Part shown: piece after piece, positions 34,187-42,603 of the stretch
Numbering within the stretch: the first letter of the stretch is position 1
Layout of the letters: every line of letters begins with the position of its first letter
Origin: Virgibacillus_F necropolis_A
GTDB lineage: Bacteria; Bacillota; Bacilli; Bacillales; Amphibacillaceae
DNA: 64,000 nucleotides
Direction: 5' to 3'
Assembly (NCBI RefSeq): GCF_044793635.1
Contig: NZ_CP084992.1
Coordinates: 2,170,001 to 2,234,000, forward strand
Notes under the pieces: generated by a model
The model's database searches: none
The model's input: only the letters and a program-made list of their open reading frames with translations
What the model was told of the DNA's origin: nothing
Made by a program: the position numbers and the translations under genes

Positions 34187-34207
34187 CTTGGCTAATGCTA
34201 AGTTTTT
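34187..34207 (+). terminator. Terminator-like hairpin in the ctc leader
   Basis: CTTGGC TAAT GCTAAG followed by TTTTT, between the sigma-B promoter and the ctc ribosome site. It could end prs transcripts or attenuate ctc. Six-bp stem only. Confidence 0.45.
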
Positions 34208-34227
34208 AAATAATGGAGGGTGAAAAC

Positions 34228-34857
34228 ATGGCGGTTAAATTAAAAGCAACGAAACGAAACGATCAAGTACATTCAGCACTAAGAAAAATCAGGGAAAGTG
34301 GATTTGTTCCTGGAGTAGTTTATGGTAAAGAAAAGGAATCCAAATCAATTACGGTAGAAAGTATTGAACTAGTTAAGACTGTCCGTGATGAAGGTAGAAA
34401 TGCAATTATTTCATTAGATATCGAAAATGATACATCTGTAGATGTAATGTTACACGATTATCAAATGAATCCGATTAAAGATGAACTTGTACACGTAGAT
34501 TTCTATATTGTAAATATGTCCGAGGAAATGGACGTTGAGGTATCACTTCATTTAGAAGGAGAAGCTCAAGGTGCAAAAGATGGTGGCGTATTACAACAAC
34601 CAATGCATGAATTACAAGTACGCGCGAAGCCTGGTGATATTCCAGATGAAATTTCTGTAGATGTATCTAAACTAGAAATTGGTGACAGTATCGCAATTGC
34701 TGACTTACCAAAAGGGAAAAAATATGAATTTCTTGATGATCCGGAAACAACTGTTGCAACGGTTGTTCCACCAGATACAGGAGATAATGAAGACGATGAA
34801 ACAGACGAAAATGCTGAACCAGAACTAGTAGGTGCAGAACCAGAAGAAGAAAAATAG
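34228..34857 (+). CDS. ctc: General stress protein Ctc, ribosomal protein bL25
   Basis: 5S rRNA-binding ribosomal protein of the bL25/TL5 family, induced by general stress. The 209-aa protein has an L25 domain (about 1-92; IRESGFVPGVVYG) and a C-terminal beta domain (to ~180), ending in a strongly acidic tail (DNEDDETDENAEPE). ATG 34228 follows GGAGGGTG; the upstream ATG at 34213 overlaps that site. A sigma-B promoter upstream supports stress induction. Confidence 0.95.
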   Translation: MAVKLKATKRNDQVHSALRKIRESGFVPGVVYGKEKESKSITVESIELVKTVRDEGRNAIISLDIENDTSVDVMLHDYQMNPIKDELVHVDFYIVNMSEEMDVEVSLHLEGEAQGAKDGGVLQQPMHELQVRAKPGDIPDEISVDVSKLEIGDSIAIADLPKGKKYEFLDDPETTVATVVPPDTGDNEDDETDENAEPELVGAEPEEEK

Positions 34858-34889
34858 TAGATAAACGAATCATATATTAGTACAAGCAG

Positions 34890-34932
34890 CCCTCCTGTGA
34901 GACAGAATGTGATATACATTCTTATAGGAGGG
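34890..34932 (+). terminator. Large hairpin between ctc and pth
   Basis: Two-part stem: CCCTCCT/AGGAGGG outside and AGAATGT/ACATTCT inside. Only a weak T-tract (ATTGTTGT) follows, so termination is uncertain; a regulatory or processing hairpin is also possible. Confidence 0.5.
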
Positions 34933-34983
34933 ATTGTTGTATGTCAGAGTGTAGTTTATTTCTAAATAAAAGGAAGTATTATA

Positions 34984-35541
34984 ATGAAGTGTATAGTTGG
35001 ACTTGGAAATCCAGGTAAAAAATATAGTACAACTCGCCATAACATAGGTTTCATGGTCATTGATGAGTTAGTGAAACGCCATTCATTTGAATTAAATAAG
35101 ACTAAGTTCAATGGTAAATATGCACTTGAACATATTGGTAATCAAAAGGTCTTACTGCTTCAGCCTCAGACATATATGAATTTGTCAGGTGAAGCAATAA
35201 GACCTATAATGGATTATTATGATATCGCTACGGAAGATGTGGTTATTGTATATGACGATTTGGATCTACCAACGGGTAAAATTCGGTTGCGTCAAAAAGG
35301 TGGACCTGGAGGCCATAATGGAATTAAATCAACCATTAGTCATTTAGGTACAAAAGAATTTAAACGCATTAGAGTCGGTGTTGGACGACCAACCACACCA
35401 CAACCCGTAATTGATTATGTACTCGGATCATTTCCAAAAGAACAAACAGACGATGTTCAAGACAGCATAGTAAAATCTGCGGACGCCTTTGAAGCATGGC
35501 TTGAAAAACCGTTTATAGAAGTTATGAATGAATTTAATTGA
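34984..35541 (+). CDS. pth: Peptidyl-tRNA hydrolase (SpoVC)
   Basis: Releases peptides from peptidyl-tRNAs that drop off ribosomes; essential. The 185-aa protein has VGLGNPGKKYSTTRHNIGFM with the catalytic His, QPQTYMNLSGEA, and the DDLDLPTGKIRLRQKGGPGGHNGIKS lid region (in parts). AAAGGAAG precedes ATG 34984. The position after ctc is conserved; in B. subtilis the gene was first found as spoVC. Confidence 0.96.
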   Translation: MKCIVGLGNPGKKYSTTRHNIGFMVIDELVKRHSFELNKTKFNGKYALEHIGNQKVLLLQPQTYMNLSGEAIRPIMDYYDIATEDVVIVYDDLDLPTGKIRLRQKGGPGGHNGIKSTISHLGTKEFKRIRVGVGRPTTPQPVIDYVLGSFPKEQTDDVQDSIVKSADAFEAWLEKPFIEVMNEFN

Positions 35542-35584
35542 GAAAAGCAAACCAAATGAAGCCACAACCTGACAACAAGATTAG

Positions 35585-35612
35585 GTATAAAATTACTTAT
35601 TTCGGATAAACT
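35585..35612 (+). promoter_or_regulatory. Candidate sigma-F promoter of fin
   Basis: GTATA (35585-35589), 14-nt spacer, GGATAAACT (35604-35612). The same architecture is found before gin at 9433. fin is transcribed by sigma-F in B. subtilis. Confidence 0.6.
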
Positions 35613-35648
35613 CTAGGATACCCCATGTTTATTCGAGGAGGTATATTT

Positions 35649-35879
35649 ATGTCTATTGTCTATACATGTAGACATTGCGGTAATGAAGTTGGAAAGATAG
35701 AACAAACGGTCATTGATTCTGCAACACTTGGTTTTGATAAATTGTCAGTTGAAGACCAAAAAGAAATGATACAATTCAAACAGAATGGGGATGTCCAAAT
35801 CAAAACGATTTGCGAAAATTGTGAAGCAGCGCTCGGACAGAATCCACACTATCACGAACTTGATTTTTTTATACAATAG
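35649..35879 (+). CDS. fin: Anti-sigma-F factor Fin (YabK)
   Basis: Forespore zinc-ribbon protein that inhibits sigma-F and aids the switch to sigma-G. The 76-aa protein has two Cys pairs (CRHCG near the N-terminus and CENCEAAL) and the conserved NPHYHELDFFIQ end. ATG 35649 follows GAGGAGGTA; the longer frame from 35625 includes that site. It has its own sigma-F-type promoter and lies between pth and mfd, as in B. subtilis. Confidence 0.93.
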   Translation: MSIVYTCRHCGNEVGKIEQTVIDSATLGFDKLSVEDQKEMIQFKQNGDVQIKTICENCEAALGQNPHYHELDFFIQ

Positions 35880-35888
35880 AATAGTTGA

Positions 35889-35922
35889 GCAAAGCTTTGG
35901 TTCTATAACCAAAGCATTTTTG
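35889..35922 (+). terminator. Terminator of fin
   Basis: GCTTTGGTT CTAT AACCAAAGC stem then ATTTTTG. Confidence 0.8.
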
Positions 35923-36085
35923 CGCTCTACCTTCAGTAAATAAATATACATATTATGTTATGGTAAGTTGGGAAAGTCGACGGTAGCGATTGTTGATTAT
36001 TCGCCTGAGATATTCAACAGTTGAGAAATTAATCGACCGTGACTATCAGGTACTTACGCTTTTCAGACTTTTGGGGGTTATTATT

Positions 36086-39000
36086 TTGAAAGGTATTGAT
36101 AATTTTTTACAATCTAAAGACGATATACAGTCGATTATAAGTGGGATTGATTCTGGAATGCAGGAACAGCTTGTAGCAGGACTTTCGGGGTCAGCTAGGA
36201 GTTTGCTTGTTTCTGTTATTGAAGAGTCGATAAATAAACCCGTATTGTTGATTACACATCAACTTGTCCAAGCGCAGCAATTATATGATGACTTATCAGA
36301 GTTTATGGGCGATCAAAATGTCCATTTATATCCTGTTAACGAACTAATTGCTTCGGAAATTGCAATTGCTAGTCCGGAGCTCAGGAGCCAACGAATAGAA
36401 GCTTTGACGGAATGGTCTAAAAAGAAATCAGGAATTTTGATTGCTCCTGTTGCTGCATTGAAACGAATTTTGCCACCAATTAACTATTGGGAGAAATATC
36501 AACTCCGCTTTACGCTTGGGGAAGATATAAACATAGATACATATCTAAGCTCACTTGTAGATATGGGTTATGAACGCCAAACGATGGTGACAACCCCGGG
36601 TGAGTTTAGTCGTCGTGGTGGAATAATTGATGTTTATCCTATTACAGAGGGACATCCTATTCGGATTGAACTTTTTGATGAAGAGGTAGACTCCATTCGT
36701 TATTTTGATGCAGAGACACAGCGCTCACTCGATAAAAAGAAAGAGGTTATTATCGGCCCCGCTACAGAGCTTCTGTTAACGGAGGAAGATTTACTTTCAG
36801 GAGCGAATCGGATTGAAACTGCATTAGCAGATACACTAAAGAAGTTAAAAACAAACGATGCAAAAGAAACATTATCGGAAGCATTAAATCATGATCTTGA
36901 ACGATTGAAAAATCTTGAGCATTTTCAGGAGATGTATAAATATATTGGTTTTCTCTATAATAATCCTGCTAGTTTATTAGATTATTTACCAAATAATGGT
37001 TTAATTATTCTCGATGAAATGAGTAGAGTCCAAGAAACAGCAACAAATATTGATACGGAAGAGGCTGAGTGGTACAGTAATTTGCTTGAAGCAAATAAAA
37101 TGGTACAAAACAGCAAATTCTCTTTTGATTGGCATGAAGTATGGCAAAATATGAATCAGCCAAGACTTTATATGTCCGTTTTCATGCGGCATATACCGAA
37201 CACGCAGCCACAGAATATCATTAATCTATCATCTCGTTCGATGCAAGAGTTTCATGGACAAATGCATCTGTTTAAAAATGAATTAAAACGATGGTCAAAA
37301 AGTGAGTCATCCGTTGTTATACTTGTTCCAAACAAGCAACGCATGGAAAAAGTACATTCCATTTTTGCCGATTATGAAATTGATGCAGGTAAAACCACAA
37401 ATTTACAACTACCAGTAGAAAAACCTACTATCGCGATTGGGAATATTAGTAGTGGGATCGAATTGCCGATGCATAAATTGGTATTGATTACGGAAAATGA
37501 ATTATTTAAGAAAAAAACAAAGCGGGTAAGAAAAAAACAAAAGATATCTAATGCAGAACGGATTAAAAGCTATCAGGAATTAAAAGTTGGCGATTATGTT
37601 GTACATGCAAACCACGGTATAGGTAAATACATTGGTATTGAGACACTCGAAATGAGTGATATGCACAAAGATTATATGCTGATTAGCTATGCGAGTGATG
37701 ACAAGCTCTTTGTACCTATTGACCAAATAGATTTGGTTCAAAAATTTGTTGGGTCGGAAGGAAAAGAACCGAAGCTTTACAAGTTAGGTGGCAGTGAATG
37801 GGCTAAGGTTAAACGGAAGGTACAATCGTCTGTTGAGGATATTGCAGATGACTTGATCAAGCTTTATGCAGAGCGTGAAGCTAAAAAAGGGTTTGCATTT
37901 TCGGAAGAGACAGAAATGCAACGCGAATTTGAAGCCGCTTTTCCTTATCAAGAAACAGAGGACCAAGTTAGATGTATCGAAGAAATTAAACAGGACATGG
38001 AAAAAGTTCGTCCAATGGATCGTTTGTTATGTGGAGATGTCGGTTACGGGAAAACAGAAGTGGCTATTCGGGCAGCTTTTAAAGCTGTAGCGGATGGAAA
38101 GCAGGTAGCAATTTTGGTTCCTACAACAATTCTTGCACAACAGCACTATGAAACATTCCGTGAACGGTTTCAGGAGCAAGCAATTATTATAGGATTGCTG
38201 AGCAGGTTCCGTACTGCAAAACAGTTAAAAGAAACAACAGCTGGTTTGAAAAGTGGACTAGTCGATATTGTAATCGGTACCCATCGTTTATTATCAAAAG
38301 ATGTAAAATACCGTGATTTGGGATTGTTGGTCGTTGATGAAGAGCAACGATTTGGTGTTAAACATAAAGAAAAAATAAAACAGATGAAGACAAATGTTGA
38401 TGTGTTAACGTTAACCGCAACACCAATTCCGCGTACCTTACACATGTCCATGCTTGGCGTGCGTGATTTATCTGTTATCGAAACGCCACCAGAAAACCGG
38501 TTCCCGATTCAGACCTATGTAGTGGAGTACAACCCAATTTTAATTAGAGAAGCAATTGAGCGGGAAATGGCACGGGGTGGACAGGTATTTTTCTTATATA
38601 ATCGTGTAGAAAATATTGATTCTATCGCTCGTGAGATAGGTTCTTTAGTGGAGGATGCAAAAATTGCAATTGCCCATGGACGGATGAATGAAACGGAGCT
38701 TGAAAATGTCATGTTTGGGTTTTTGGAAGGCGAGTTTGATGTTCTAGTCAGTACCACTATCATCGAAACTGGTGTAGATATTCCAAATGTAAATACGTTA
38801 ATCGTGTATGATGCAGATCGAATGGGCTTAAGTCAGCTTTACCAGTTACGCGGAAGGGTTGGTCGTTCAAATCGGGTGGCCTATGCCTACTTTACGTATA
38901 AAAAAGACAAGGTACTTACAGAAATCGCAGAAAAACGTTTACAGGCGATAAAAGAATTTACTGAGCTTGGTTCGGGTTTTAAAATTGCGATGCGTGATTT

Positions 39001-39610
39001 ATCTATTCGTGGTGCAGGTAACTTATTAGGTGCCCAACAACATGGATTTATTGATTCAGTTGGATTTGATATGTACTCACAAATGCTGAAGGATGCAATA
39101 GATGCACGTAAATTTGGTAAAGATGTCATCGACATGAAGCCATTTGAACCTGAACTAACACTTAAAATTGATGCATATATTCCAGATACGTATATCAAGG
39201 ATGAAAAGCAGAAAATTGATATGTACAAACGCTTCCAAACGTTAACATCTGCTGATGACTTCGATGACTTGCGAGAAGAGCTAATCGACCGATTTGGTGA
39301 CTATCCAGAAGAAGTGGCAAACTTATTTGATGTATCAACCTTAAAAATGCATGCAAGAAATCAACGAGTTGAAGCAATCACAGAAAAAAATAAAAAGATC
39401 GAGTTGCTAGTTGACGATAACCGTAGTCAGCAAATTGACGGATCCAAACTATTTACGCTCGCAAATGAATTTGGGCGTGGAGTTCAGCTTGGTACAGACA
39501 ATCAAAAACTGAAAGTTACAATCCAATGGGCAAAGGATGCACAGCATGATCGCTATGACCTGGTTGCTCGGTTTATGGAAAAATTATCAAATGTTAATCG
39601 AAATGCTTAA
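36086..39610 (+). CDS. mfd: Transcription-repair coupling factor Mfd
   Basis: ATP-dependent translocase that removes RNA polymerase stalled at DNA lesions and recruits UvrA. The 1174-aa protein has a UvrB-like N-terminal region with SPELRSQR and FSRRGGIIDVYP, the RNA polymerase interaction domain (VGDYVVHANHGIGKY, about 490-560), then helicase motifs: Walker A GDVGYGKTE, DEEQRFGV, TATPIPRTLHMS, and the RecG-like TRG motif. The longest frame opens at 35990, but TTG 36086 after GGGGG gives the family start (M)KGIDNFL. Length equals B. subtilis Mfd. Confidence 0.96.
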   Translation: MKGIDNFLQSKDDIQSIISGIDSGMQEQLVAGLSGSARSLLVSVIEESINKPVLLITHQLVQAQQLYDDLSEFMGDQNVHLYPVNELIASEIAIASPELRSQRIEALTEWSKKKSGILIAPVAALKRILPPINYWEKYQLRFTLGEDINIDTYLSSLVDMGYERQTMVTTPGEFSRRGGIIDVYPITEGHPIRIELFDEEVDSIRYFDAETQRSLDKKKEVIIGPATELLLTEEDLLSGANRIETALADTLKKLKTNDAKETLSEALNHDLERLKNLEHFQEMYKYIGFLYNNPASLLDYLPNNGLIILDEMSRVQETATNIDTEEAEWYSNLLEANKMVQNSKFSFDWHEVWQNMNQPRLYMSVFMRHIPNTQPQNIINLSSRSMQEFHGQMHLFKNELKRWSKSESSVVILVPNKQRMEKVHSIFADYEIDAGKTTNLQLPVEKPTIAIGNISSGIELPMHKLVLITENELFKKKTKRVRKKQKISNAERIKSYQELKVGDYVVHANHGIGKYIGIETLEMSDMHKDYMLISYASDDKLFVPIDQIDLVQKFVGSEGKEPKLYKLGGSEWAKVKRKVQSSVEDIADDLIKLYAEREAKKGFAFSEETEMQREFEAAFPYQETEDQVRCIEEIKQDMEKVRPMDRLLCGDVGYGKTEVAIRAAFKAVADGKQVAILVPTTILAQQHYETFRERFQEQAIIIGLLSRFRTAKQLKETTAGLKSGLVDIVIGTHRLLSKDVKYRDLGLLVVDEEQRFGVKHKEKIKQMKTNVDVLTLTATPIPRTLHMSMLGVRDLSVIETPPENRFPIQTYVVEYNPILIREAIEREMARGGQVFFLYNRVENIDSIAREIGSLVEDAKIAIAHGRMNETELENVMFGFLEGEFDVLVSTTIIETGVDIPNVNTLIVYDADRMGLSQLYQLRGRVGRSNRVAYAYFTYKKDKVLTEIAEKRLQAIKEFTELGSGFKIAMRDLSIRGAGNLLGAQQHGFIDSVGFDMYSQMLKDAIDARKFGKDVIDMKPFEPELTLKIDAYIPDTYIKDEKQKIDMYKRFQTLTSADDFDDLREELIDRFGDYPEEVANLFDVSTLKMHARNQRVEAITEKNKKIELLVDDNRSQQIDGSKLFTLANEFGRGVQLGTDNQKLKVTIQWAKDAQHDRYDLVARFMEKLSNVNRNA

Positions 39611-39701
39611 GGAAATGTAAGGCTGTATCAGTATAAAATATAAAAAATCAAAGTTATTTGCCATTATTTCATGATAACAAGCCAAGATTTTCTAATTTGA
39701 T

Positions 39702-39730
39702 GCATAGTTTTTTCCAGATGAATCATACTA
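39702..39730 (+). promoter_or_regulatory. Sigma-G promoter of spoVT
   Basis: GCATA (39702-39706), 17-nt spacer, CATACTA (39724-39730), a full match to the sigma-G -10. spoVT is a known forespore gene. Confidence 0.65.
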
Positions 39731-39819
39731 AATTTACAACTGGTGTTTTCTTCAAGTTCTATGTAAAAGTGGAAATTGAACCAGAAATGATCATCATAGG
39801 AAAGTGAGGCTACATTAGA

Positions 39820-40356
39820 ATGAAGGCAACAGGAATTGTGCGTCGAATTGATGATTTAGGCAGAGTGGTTATTCCGAAAGAAATTAGAAGAACATTGCGT
39901 ATTCGAGAAGGAGATCCATTAGAAATATTTGTGGATCGTGAAGGAGAAGTTATTTTAAAAAAATATTCACCTATAAATGAATTAGGAAGCTTCGCAAAAG
40001 AATATGCAGAAGCATTATTCGACTCCTTGCACCAACCGGTACTAATTTCCGATCGGGATGAAATAATCGCAGTAGCAGGGGAGTCAAAGAAAGATTACTT
40101 AAATAAGAGTGTTGGTGAACAAGTTGAAAAAGCGGTTGAAAGTCGCTCTCAATTATTTGAGACAGAATCAAAAAAGGTTGAAATTCTACAAGGAAAAGAA
40201 GAAGAGATCTCATCCTATTGTATAAGTCCAATTATTGCAAACGGTGACCCGATAGGCTGTGTGATTATGTTTGCGAGAGACGGAAAACAACTTAGCAATG
40301 TGGAACAAAAGGCTATTGAGACTGCATCAAACTTCTTGGCAAAACAAATGGAATAA
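39820..40356 (+). CDS. spoVT: Stage V sporulation regulator SpoVT
   Basis: Forespore transcription factor that fine-tunes the sigma-G regulon. The 178-aa protein has an AbrB-type swapped-hairpin DNA-binding domain (1-50; MKATGIVRRIDDLGRVVIPK) and a C-terminal GAF-like domain (about 56-178). It is clearly longer than AbrB, which separates the two paralogues in this window. GAAAGTGAGG precedes ATG 39820. A sigma-G-type promoter is present; the upstream gene is mfd, as in B. subtilis. Confidence 0.96.
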   Translation: MKATGIVRRIDDLGRVVIPKEIRRTLRIREGDPLEIFVDREGEVILKKYSPINELGSFAKEYAEALFDSLHQPVLISDRDEIIAVAGESKKDYLNKSVGEQVEKAVESRSQLFETESKKVEILQGKEEEISSYCISPIIANGDPIGCVIMFARDGKQLSNVEQKAIETASNFLAKQME

Positions 40357-40377
40357 TCTATTTAGAGTAAGAAAATG

Positions 40378-40408
40378 GTCAGCCGTTGTGCTGGCCTTTT
40401 GCTTTTCA
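40378..40408 (+). terminator. Terminator of spoVT
   Basis: GGTCAGC / GCTGGCC stem followed by TTTTGCTTTT. Confidence 0.75.
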
Positions 40409-40411
40409 ATA

Positions 40412-40762
40412 AGCTTTTTTCGTAAAGATGCTGCTTTCGAGAGAATAGATACAAACTGCGACGTAACCAAAAATCATGTTCAGTGCCCTTGCGACCACTA
40501 CGGAAAAATCACTACGCGCACCTTAGGGCTTGCGCTGAGCCTCCTCGATCGCAAAGAACGCTCACTGCGGGGTCTCATCACTTCGCTTTCCCGCAGGAGT
40601 CTCCGTGTTTTTCCTCCGCTAACAAGGTGTCTGGAAGCAGTACCATATAGCTCCTTTCACTATGATGGCAGTTGATTTTCGCTGGGGACATCAACCAGCA
40701 GTTACGCCGCAGTTTATATCAACTATGAATATGAAATAGCAACAATGCGTACGAAAAGAGCA
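40412..40762. repeat. Family C MITE-like element with terminal inverted repeats
   Basis: About 350 bp bounded by ~55-bp imperfect inverted repeats: the left end (40414-40467) finishes ACTGCGACGTAAC and the right end starts GTTACGCCGCAGT (40701) and finishes TACGAAAAGAG. Inside is the module AGCCTCCTCG ... ACTGCGGGGTCTC ... CCCGCAGGAGTC (about 40535-40605). A 134-aa reading frame across it overlaps spoVT and is spurious. The related element is at 44394. Confidence 0.7.
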
Positions 40763-40810
40763 AGAGCCTTTCAATAAGACTTACGAAAAGTTTCACTTAT
40801 GTTTTTGTAC

Positions 40811-40966
40811 TTCGCTGACAGTCGTCTCCGCTTTTCTATTGTCCAGCTGCGGCTCCTAGAAGCTGCCGTAATAAGCAATTGACACTCCAAACGCCAAAAA
40901 CCAGGCGTTTTGCGGTCCCTTGCTTATGCGTCCGCTTCTGACCAGTCGCCTTCGCTTTTCTTGTCT
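40811..40966. repeat. Family B repeat (partial arm + full unit) before yabM
   Basis: Lone right arm GACAGTCGTCTCCGCTTTTC (40817-40836), then a full unit 40839-40966 beginning TTGTCCAGCTGCGGCTCCTAG and ending CAGTCGCCTTCGCTTTTC. The inner stem is AAACGCC / GGCGTTT inside ATAAGCAA / TTGCTTAT. Confidence 0.8.
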
Positions 40967-41010
40967 GCTATAATGATAAAAATTGGGTTATTTGGAGAAA
41001 GGCGTTAGTC

Positions 41011-42603
41011 ATGGGCGGAAATGAATCGAACAATCTGGTGAAAGGAGCATTGATCCTTACACTTGCAGGACTCATTAGCAAAGTATTGAGTGCTGGATAC
41101 CGAATTCCATTACAGAATTTAACCGGCGATATCGGGTTTTATATTTATCAACAGATTTATCCTTTTCTTGGGATGGCAATTGTCCTTGCATTGTATGGGT
41201 TTCCATCGGCCATATCAAAAATGACAACAGAGTTTCATGTGCAAGGAAAGCCAATTTCCATGAAAAGTTTTTACATACCGTTCTTTTTTATATTATTGAT
41301 TATTAATGGAGCTATTTTCATTTTCATGTATTTAAACGCAACGGGTATTGCTGCATGGATGGGTGATAAGAATCTTACAAAGGCACTTCAAACAACTGCA
41401 TTTGTCTTTCTGATCATTCCTTTTACCGCACTATTGCGTGGTGTGTTTCAAGGTAATTATCAAATGCGGCCAACTGCACTTTCGCAGGTTGGTGAACAAT
41501 TGGTTCGGGTGTTTATCATCATTACGGCAGCGGTTATACTCGTCAATCATCAGGGAAATATATACGTGATTGGTCAAGCGGGAGCCATCGCTGCCATTGC
41601 AGGAGCGCTAGTAGCTGCAATTATTCTAGTAATATTTTTTATAAAAAAAGCAACATGGTCACGTGAGCATTATGCGATTCCGTGGGGTTATTACTGGAAA
41701 ATGCTATTATTCTTCGGAGTAATGGCCGCCCTAAATCATATGATTTTGCTGGTTATTCAACTAGCAGATGCATTTACACTTGTTCCAGGCTTACAAGATT
41801 TTGGTCTAACTCAAGTAGCTGCTATGGAGGCAAAAGGTATATTTGATAGGGGACAACCGTTGATCCAGTTGTGTACGGTAATTGGTTCCTCGTTCGCATT
41901 AGCACTTATCCCGAATTTATCAAGGCAAAAGTTAAAACAACATCCTGATGAAACATACCACTTTGTTAGAAGTGCCTTGATGTTCAGCTTTTACCTAACA
42001 GTTGGGGCAACTATTGGTATTATCCTTATTTTTCCGGAGACAAATAGCTTATTATTCCTAAATCAGAGCGGAACGGATAGTCTTCGTATCCTAATGTTTT
42101 CTATCGTTTTTTGCTCACTGGCGATAACCGCAACATCTATCCTGCAAAGCTTAGATCGTATAAAACGAACCGCATTTTTCATCCTTACTGCTTTATTTAT
42201 AAAGTGGATTGGTAATCAGTTACTAGTTCCATTGTTTGGTATTACGGGCAGTGCAATTGCAACTGTATTGGCACTGGTATTCTTATGCTTTCTAGTATTT
42301 CGGGCTTTACGAATAGAATTGCCAAACCTATGCCTTTTTAAAAAAATGAAGTGGCGCGCACTTGTAGGAGCAAGCGGTGGAATGGCAGTTTATGTAATAG
42401 GTCTAGATTGGATTGTTCCGGATAGTTTTTATATTGATCGTTTCTTGTTATTTGTATATGTTATATTTGTAGCACTATCAGGAGCGGTTCTTTATTTATT
42501 TTTACTACTAAAATTCCATGCATTTACGGAAAAACAACTACGGATGTTGCCATACGCATCATTTTTTATACGGGTTCAAAGAGGGAGGAATAGTCATGGC
42601 TAA
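41011..42603 (+). CDS. yabM: MATE/MOP-superfamily flippase YabM (SpoVB/MurJ-like)
   Basis: Polytopic membrane protein (530 aa, about 14 transmembrane segments) of the polysaccharide-transporter branch of the MOP superfamily, related to SpoVB and lipid II flippases. The substrate is probably an undecaprenyl-linked glycan; it is not proven. NLVKGALILTLAGLISKVLSAGYRIPL is the usual start of the family (shown in parts: GLISKVLSAGYRIPLQN). GGAGAAAGGCG precedes ATG 41011. The stop overlaps the yabN start by 8 bp. Confidence 0.9.
   Translation: MGGNESNNLVKGALILTLAGLISKVLSAGYRIPLQNLTGDIGFYIYQQIYPFLGMAIVLALYGFPSAISKMTTEFHVQGKPISMKSFYIPFFFILLIINGAIFIFMYLNATGIAAWMGDKNLTKALQTTAFVFLIIPFTALLRGVFQGNYQMRPTALSQVGEQLVRVFIIITAAVILVNHQGNIYVIGQAGAIAAIAGALVAAIILVIFFIKKATWSREHYAIPWGYYWKMLLFFGVMAALNHMILLVIQLADAFTLVPGLQDFGLTQVAAMEAKGIFDRGQPLIQLCTVIGSSFALALIPNLSRQKLKQHPDETYHFVRSALMFSFYLTVGATIGIILIFPETNSLLFLNQSGTDSLRILMFSIVFCSLAITATSILQSLDRIKRTAFFILTALFIKWIGNQLLVPLFGITGSAIATVLALVFLCFLVFRALRIELPNLCLFKKMKWRALVGASGGMAVYVIGLDWIVPDSFYIDRFLLFVYVIFVALSGAVLYLFLLLKFHAFTEKQLRMLPYASFFIRVQRGRNSHG

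Noticed and set aside
40271..40675. 134-codon reading frame after spoVT
   Set aside because: It starts inside spoVT and runs through a family C repeat; composition is not protein-like and no ribosome site is present.
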